From the NCBI GenBank assembly GCA_015057315.1, contig SVER01000032.1, forward strand, positions 1 to 36,007: a stretch of 36,007 nt of DNA, given 5' to 3'. Shown here one piece after another: positions 32,275 through 36,007 of the stretch. The notes under the pieces are model-generated. The model was not told where the DNA came from, did not search any database, and saw only the letters and a list, made by a program, of their open reading frames with translations. The first letter of the stretch is position 1. The number at the start of each line of letters is the position of its first letter. This DNA is from Pseudobutyrivibrio ruminis (lineage in GTDB: Bacteria > Bacillota > Clostridia > Lachnospirales > Lachnospiraceae). A program made the translations under genes and the position numbers.

Positions 32275-34016
32275 TGAGTTTAACAGATGAGCAACTGATG
32301 CTTTTAGAACAGCTTACATATATGGATACTGATGTAGCAAATGAAGCTTCTGTAAGTTTAAATACTAATGCAAAGACAGTTCAAGAATTTATTCAGCCAT
32401 TTCTAGATAATCCGGATGCTTTGAAAAATTTAGAAAATTCCACCAGGGATTCAATAAGTGGTGGGGTAATGCAGGGAAGTGAATGGGCAGCAATCATTCG
32501 TGAAGTTGAAAATGATCCAGAATTGATGAAGCTGGAAATGGATGTTAACTACACTAGTCAAAAGGATAAGACTATCGATAACATTGTATTTACAGAACCA
32601 AATGGTGACCCTAATAAAGCAATTGTAGCATTTAGAGGTACATTGGATGGAACAGAGTGGAATGATAATTTCTTAGGATTTAACACCACAGACACAGAGT
32701 GTCAGCAAGAGGCACTGAGATTTATAAATGGATTGCCTTACAATGATATTACTGTCATTGGACATTCAAAAGGAGGTAACAAGGCGCAGTATTGTACATT
32801 ATTATCGGATAAGGTTACTTATTGTTTATCTATGGATGGGCAAGGCTTTTCTCCTGAGTTTATTGATAAGTATTGGGCAGAAATACAGGCCAGGGGATAT
32901 ATGATAAATAATTATTCTTTAAAGAATGATTTTGTTCATGGAATTATACTCACAATTCCTGGTTCAAACCAAAAATATTTTACAGGTTCAGGTATGGCTA
33001 ATGCTGCAGAAAATCATAGTCCATGTTCGTTTTTTCAGTTTATGCAGGATGATAAAACAGGATTTTCTGCTATCATTCACAATGAAGATGGTAGTATATA
33101 TTTAATAGAAGTCGATGAGGAAGACTTATCTTTACAATATATACATAAGTTTTTTAACTTTGTAGAGAACATAATGCCAGATGATCAGAAAAATCAGGTA
33201 GTAACATTGTTAGGTCCACTTTTAGCTATGACAATTGGTGGTGGTATCGTTATAGATGGAACACTCTATAAAGGGCAGGATGATGCATTGAAATATCTAA
33301 GCGAACACCAAGAGGAAGCTTCGGTGTTGCTAGGGTATTTGCTGAAGTATATTTATCTATACGACTTGAGTGATGAAGAAATATGCTCAATGTTCGAGTC
33401 TTTTGGTTTTGGTGATATAGCGGATGGTATAAAGGAATTCCAAGAAGAACATCCATGGCTTTTTAGTATGGGAGTTGGAAGTATAAAAAGTTTATTGAAA
33501 CAATTAGGCGATGGTAACGATGACAAAATAATAAAGTGGCTTTTGGGTTATCTATCAGATTATTTAAAGGAGAAAGGGATTGATATTGACGTTAAAGAAC
33601 TCTGGGATGATACAGAAAGGGTATTTTCTTCAATAGATGTAACAGATCTTGACGCAGCTATTGCTGAGCCTACGCTTAGAGAAGATAAGATATATAATTT
33701 TTCCAAAGAAGCATTTGAAAATATTATGGAAACAATTAGTTCTTTTGAAAATTATTTATACGAAATAGTGGACTGGTCAAAATATGAGAATGAAAAATGG
33801 TCAGGAGATTTTTTGATAAGCTCTATAACAAATGCTATAAACAGGTATATAGATGGAGTTGCAGAGCAGATGTCAACGTCGAAAGCGCGAATTGAAGAAA
33901 CTTTTAATAAAATTTGGGTATTAGATAATGAGTATTCTACAAAAATAGAAATTCTGGCAGAAGATGTTACATCGAGTAAAGATAAGTATACTGCTCTAGC
34001 AGAATGCATAAAATAA
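32274..34016 (+). CDS. Putative type VII lipase toxin with reversed domain order (DUF2974-like lipase, C-terminal helical domain)
   Basis: A 580-residue protein without signal peptide. The N-terminal half is an alpha/beta hydrolase: AFRGTLDGTEWNDNF forms the oxyanion strand region, VIGHSKGG holds the nucleophile S165, and an Asp (MDGQGF or KNDF) and the His in ENHSP could complete the triad. The last 110 residues (from about IYNFSKEAFENIMETISSF) are a helical WXG100/LXG-like domain, so the targeting part is C-terminal, as in TslA of Staphylococcus aureus. The middle, about 270-460, is of unknown role. The ATG overlaps the stop of the lipoprotein gene. It is likely a secreted phospholipase acting on other cells; the substrate is inferred. 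Confidence 0.72.
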   Translation: MSLTDEQLMLLEQLTYMDTDVANEASVSLNTNAKTVQEFIQPFLDNPDALKNLENSTRDSISGGVMQGSEWAAIIREVENDPELMKLEMDVNYTSQKDKTIDNIVFTEPNGDPNKAIVAFRGTLDGTEWNDNFLGFNTTDTECQQEALRFINGLPYNDITVIGHSKGGNKAQYCTLLSDKVTYCLSMDGQGFSPEFIDKYWAEIQARGYMINNYSLKNDFVHGIILTIPGSNQKYFTGSGMANAAENHSPCSFFQFMQDDKTGFSAIIHNEDGSIYLIEVDEEDLSLQYIHKFFNFVENIMPDDQKNQVVTLLGPLLAMTIGGGIVIDGTLYKGQDDALKYLSEHQEEASVLLGYLLKYIYLYDLSDEEICSMFESFGFGDIADGIKEFQEEHPWLFSMGVGSIKSLLKQLGDGNDDKIIKWLLGYLSDYLKEKGIDIDVKELWDDTERVFSSIDVTDLDAAIAEPTLREDKIYNFSKEAFENIMETISSFENYLYEIVDWSKYENEKWSGDFLISSITNAINRYIDGVAEQMSTSKARIEETFNKIWVLDNEYSTKIEILAEDVTSSKDKYTALAECIK

Positions 34017-34037
34017 AAGATTTCAAGGGGCAAAGTG

Positions 34038-34421
34038 ATGAGTTTAACAGATGACGTTATTAATGAAATAAAAGCTCAAATTGAAGCGACTAAACAGAGA
34101 ATAGCAGAATTGGAAGCAGAATTAGAAACGCTGAAAGCATTTAAAACTGATGTATCTGATTCCCAGGATAGTTTTTCAACTGTGAATGAAGCGAAAAAAC
34201 AATACATAAGTGATTTGTATGATGAGGTAAAGGATAACGAGTGTGTAAACACATTGGCAAGGGGAATGTCTGTAACGCTTGATAGTGTCGGGTACACATG
34301 CGTTAAAGGGGTTTACCTAGCATTGCTAGGTTCTATTGATTTTAAAATATTGGAATATGAAACTAAAATAATGAACGAAAAGGCATCTCTTTGGGGATTG
34401 ATAGCAAGATTGAGTGAATAA
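34038..34421 (+). CDS. Coiled-coil LXG-associated protein (DUF5082/YwqH-like)
   Basis: A 127-residue protein. A strongly helical N-terminus with IKAQIEATKQRIAELEAELETL is coiled coil, as in YwqH-like (DUF5082) proteins encoded next to LXG toxins; a hydrophobic patch (CVKGVYLALLGSI) follows. AAGGGG lies 6 bases before the ATG at 34038; a GTG at 34035 is directly adjacent. It is the last gene of the lipase locus and closes with a strong terminator. Its role is probably chaperoning or targeting. Confidence 0.6.
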   Translation: MSLTDDVINEIKAQIEATKQRIAELEAELETLKAFKTDVSDSQDSFSTVNEAKKQYISDLYDEVKDNECVNTLARGMSVTLDSVGYTCVKGVYLALLGSIDFKILEYETKIMNEKASLWGLIARLSE

Positions 34422-34463
34422 AATAAGCCACAAGTTGTTTATATTTCAGCTTGTGGCTTATTT
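34421..34463. terminator. Bidirectional terminator between convergent genes
   Basis: A 14-bp stem (34421-34434 with 34450-34463) with a 15-nt loop, T-rich on its right side and A-rich on its left. It can serve both the lipase locus (+) and the acetyltransferase gene (-). Confidence 0.85.
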
Positions 34464-34466
34464 TAC

Positions 34467-34937
34467 TTATAAGATGTATTCCATCATACGTTCTTTAGTT
34501 TTCATGCCGATTTTTTCATAAAACTTTTCGGCCCCATCATTTCCAGCCCAAACAGCCAGAGTAACTTCGTAGCAGCCTAGGCGCTTTGCCTCTGCCTTAA
34601 CATGTTCAAAAAGCTGCTCACCGATATGTTTGCCGCGGCATGTACTGTCCACGCACAAATCGTCTATGTACATAGATTTGAAAGGCACCATGTTAGTAGA
34701 AAAAGGCTGCTCCCTAAGGATACAAAATGCATAGCCCTTTACTTCATCATTATCATCTACAGCCACGTAGATTGGTTCGTCGTCATTAGTAATCTTTTCT
34801 AGTAATTCCTCGCGAGTGTATTTAGTGGTTCCAGAGATGAAAATGTCAGGCCTGATTGTAGCATGAATCTCCAAAACCTCCTGGAGTAAGGATATAAGTC
34901 TTTCTATATCTTTGTCCTGTGCGCGTCTAATGTTCAT
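34467..34937 (-). CDS. GNAT family N-acetyltransferase
   Basis: A 156-residue enzyme that transfers acetyl from acetyl-CoA to an amine. The acetyl-CoA-binding signature CRGKHIGEQLFEHV (R-G-x-x-x-G) follows the strand MYIDDLCVD, and the C-terminal AVWAGNDGAEKFYEKIGMK is typical of the fold. The substrate is unknown. It is the only clear gene on the minus strand of the window. AGGAGGT lies 5 bases before its ATG (minus strand). Confidence 0.9.
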   Translation of the reverse strand: MNIRRAQDKDIERLISLLQEVLEIHATIRPDIFISGTTKYTREELLEKITNDDEPIYVAVDDNDEVKGYAFCILREQPFSTNMVPFKSMYIDDLCVDSTCRGKHIGEQLFEHVKAEAKRLGCYEVTLAVWAGNDGAEKFYEKIGMKTKERMMEYIL

Positions 34938-34967
34938 TGGTGTACCTCCTTGTGAATCTTGGTAAGA

Positions 34968-34997
34968 ATTATAACACAGGGGTTTGTTATAGTCTAA
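34968..34997 (-). promoter_or_regulatory. Predicted promoter of the acetyltransferase gene
   Basis: On the minus strand TTAGAC (34992-34997), 18 bases, and TATAAT (34968-34973), about 30 bases before the start codon. Confidence 0.55.
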
Positions 34998-35005
34998 ATT
35001 TATAA

Positions 35006-35035
35006 TTGATTTTGCACAACCAAATAGTGTAAAAT
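35006..35035 (+). promoter_or_regulatory. Predicted promoter of the nitroreductase gene
   Basis: TTGATT at 35006-35011, 18 bases, TAAAAT at 35030-35035. The alternative TTGCAC at 35012 has too short a spacing. Confidence 0.4.
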
Positions 35036-35060
35036 ACTAATCAATATGGAGGTAAATAAA

Positions 35061-35870
35061 ATGTTTATTGAGGATGTAAAAAATCGTAGAAGCGTAAGAA
35101 CCTTTGATGGCAAAGGTGTAAGTAACGAAGTAATAGATGATTTGAAGGAATATGCAGGAAGCATTGTAAATCCTTACAATATCCCTGTTGAATTCGTATT
35201 CTTAAATAAGGATGAACATGGTCTTTCTAGCCCGGTTCTCTCTGGTGAAAAGGAATACATCGCAGCCAAGGTGAAGAAGGGAACAAACGCTGATGTTGCA
35301 TACGGCTATAGTTTTGAAGAGCTTCTTATGTATGCTGTAAGCAAGGGCCTTGGCACAGTTTGGATTGGTGGCACCATGCCAAGGGACAAGTTTGAGAAAG
35401 CTTCTAATCTTAAAGAAGATGAAATTATGCCATGCATGAGCCCTATAGGATACGCCGCCGGCAAAATGGGTGTTAAGGAAGTGCTTATGCGAAAGGGTGT
35501 AAAGGCTGATAGCAGATATGATTCTAAAGAGCTGTTTTTTGCAGACAGCTTTGATACTCCACTTACTGAAGCTAAAGCCGAAGCGTTTGGAATCAAGACA
35601 GCCCTTGAAGCAGTTCGCCTTGCTCCATCAGCTGTAAACAAGCAACCATGGCGTGTAGTGGTTACAGAAAATGCTGCACATTTCTACGAGAAAAAGGACA
35701 AGGGCTACGACAACGGCACCTATGATTTACAGAAGGTAGACCTTGGAATTGCTCTTTATCATTTTGAAAACCAGTGCCGCGAGGAGGGCAAAAAGCTTAC
35801 ATTTAAGCTTGAAGATCCTGGTATCGCCATGCCTGATAAAACTGAATACATAGCAAGCTACGTATGGTAA
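35061..35870 (+). CDS. Nitroreductase family protein (TM1586-like)
   Basis: A 269-residue flavoprotein-like enzyme. The N-terminal NRRSVRTFDGKGVS is the family FMN-binding start. The duplicated nitroreductase-like halves are visible as LLMYAVSKGLGTVWIGGT and ALEAVRLAPSAVNKQPWRVVV, the arrangement of the putative TM nitroreductase (TM1586) family. It probably reduces nitro or quinone compounds with NAD(P)H; the substrate is unknown. GGAGGT at 35048-35053 places the start at ATG 35061, not the ATG at 35046 that overlaps it. Confidence 0.85.
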   Translation: MFIEDVKNRRSVRTFDGKGVSNEVIDDLKEYAGSIVNPYNIPVEFVFLNKDEHGLSSPVLSGEKEYIAAKVKKGTNADVAYGYSFEELLMYAVSKGLGTVWIGGTMPRDKFEKASNLKEDEIMPCMSPIGYAAGKMGVKEVLMRKGVKADSRYDSKELFFADSFDTPLTEAKAEAFGIKTALEAVRLAPSAVNKQPWRVVVTENAAHFYEKKDKGYDNGTYDLQKVDLGIALYHFENQCREEGKKLTFKLEDPGIAMPDKTEYIASYVW

Positions 35871-35901
35871 GAATTCTTGGATGCAGCCGCTGCAATAAAA
35901 C

Positions 35902-35934
35902 AGGTGCAAATCAATTTGATTTGCACCTTGCTTT
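35902..35934 (+). terminator. Terminator used as intron target
   Basis: A 12-bp stem AGGTGCAAATCA / TGATTTGCACCT (35902-35913 with 35917-35928) with a 3-base loop, followed by TGCTTT. A group II intron begins right after it. Confidence 0.85.
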
Positions 35935-36007
35935 GTTTGCGCGCCATGGGCGCGCTCTAACGGGTGAAAGTCCCGAACACGCCCGGATAGTGGGAAGTGT
36001 ATAGCTG
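35935..36007 (+). mobile_element. 5' end of a group IIC-like intron (cut by the window edge)
   Basis: From 35935 the sequence reads GTTTGCGCGCCATGGGCGCG, then CTCTAACGGGTGAAAGTCCC and GAACACGCC. The GGGTGAAAGTCCCGAAC block and the preceding hairpin with CATGGG match the start of domain I of group IIC introns such as that of Oceanobacillus iheyensis, as I remember it. Group IIC introns insert a few bases after intrinsic terminator hairpins, as here (6 bases after the stem). The intron-encoded reverse transcriptase would lie beyond the window. Confidence 0.75.

Noticed and set aside
35012-35038. TTGCAC with AATACT as nitroreductase promoter
   Set aside because: The spacer is only 15 bases; TTGATT-N18-TAAAAT at 35006-35035 fits better.

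Overview
The window looks like a chromosomal segment of a motile, anaerobic, low-GC Gram-positive bacterium of the Lachnospiraceae (Butyrivibrio, Pseudobutyrivibrio or Roseburia type). Reasons: AT-rich DNA with strong AGGAGG ribosome binding sites, Gram-positive lipoboxes, a flagellin with a sigma-D (sigma-28) promoter, a large DUF6240-like protein, a Clostridia-type Tad pilus cluster with DUF5702- and DUF6382-like proteins, and type VII (WXG100/LXG) toxin loci. Nearly every gene is on the + strand. The genus is an inference.

Layout. (1) 1-2880: a type VII-like toxin locus with a small partner, a helical-N-terminus/zincin-C-terminus toxin and a lipoprotein. (2) 3042-6234: a 58-residue Cys-rich protein, then a 967-residue DUF6240-like protein with a FliK-like C-terminus behind a possible sigma-D promoter. 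(3) 6299-7542: a strong promoter, a regular array of inverted 8-mers with a 63-bp unit, and a solitary PD-(D/E)XK-like gene. (4) 7631-9919: flagellin and FliS. (5) 10149-19164: a Tad pilus operon (prepilin peptidase, TadZ, TadA, TadB, TadC, Flp pilin, DUF5702-like protein, two TadE-like proteins, a second prepilin peptidase, an FHA protein). (6) 19340-22831: secA, a GC-rich intergenic repeat and a SAM methyltransferase. (7) 22949-24223: a second inverted-motif array with an exact 52-bp unit, followed by a paralogue of the gene in (3). (8) 24271-27239: TraX-like protein, response regulator, a kinase without ATPase domain, and a lipoprotein. (9) 27301-30699: an MFS exporter behind a leader-peptide attenuator, then pepF. 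(10) 30762-34421: a type VII lipase locus with reversed domain order, resembling TslA/TilA/TlaA of staphylococci. (11) 34467-35870: divergent acetyltransferase and nitroreductase. (12) 35935-36007: the first bases of a group IIC-like intron, placed directly behind a terminator hairpin.

The most notable signal is the pair (3) and (7). Two paralogous nuclease-fold proteins, about 16 kb apart, each follow their own array of alternating inverted 8-mers. Spacer sequences are mostly not conserved, yet spacer lengths are almost perfectly constant (63 bp, about 6 helical turns; 52 bp, about 5 turns). The two motifs differ but share a TGTA-TGG-like core. I know of no described system with this design. 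Its function is unknown and everything about mechanism here is inference.

No tRNA, rRNA, CRISPR-Cas or type VII core gene (EssC-like ATPase) is visible, so the type VII substrates would need a secretion machine encoded elsewhere.
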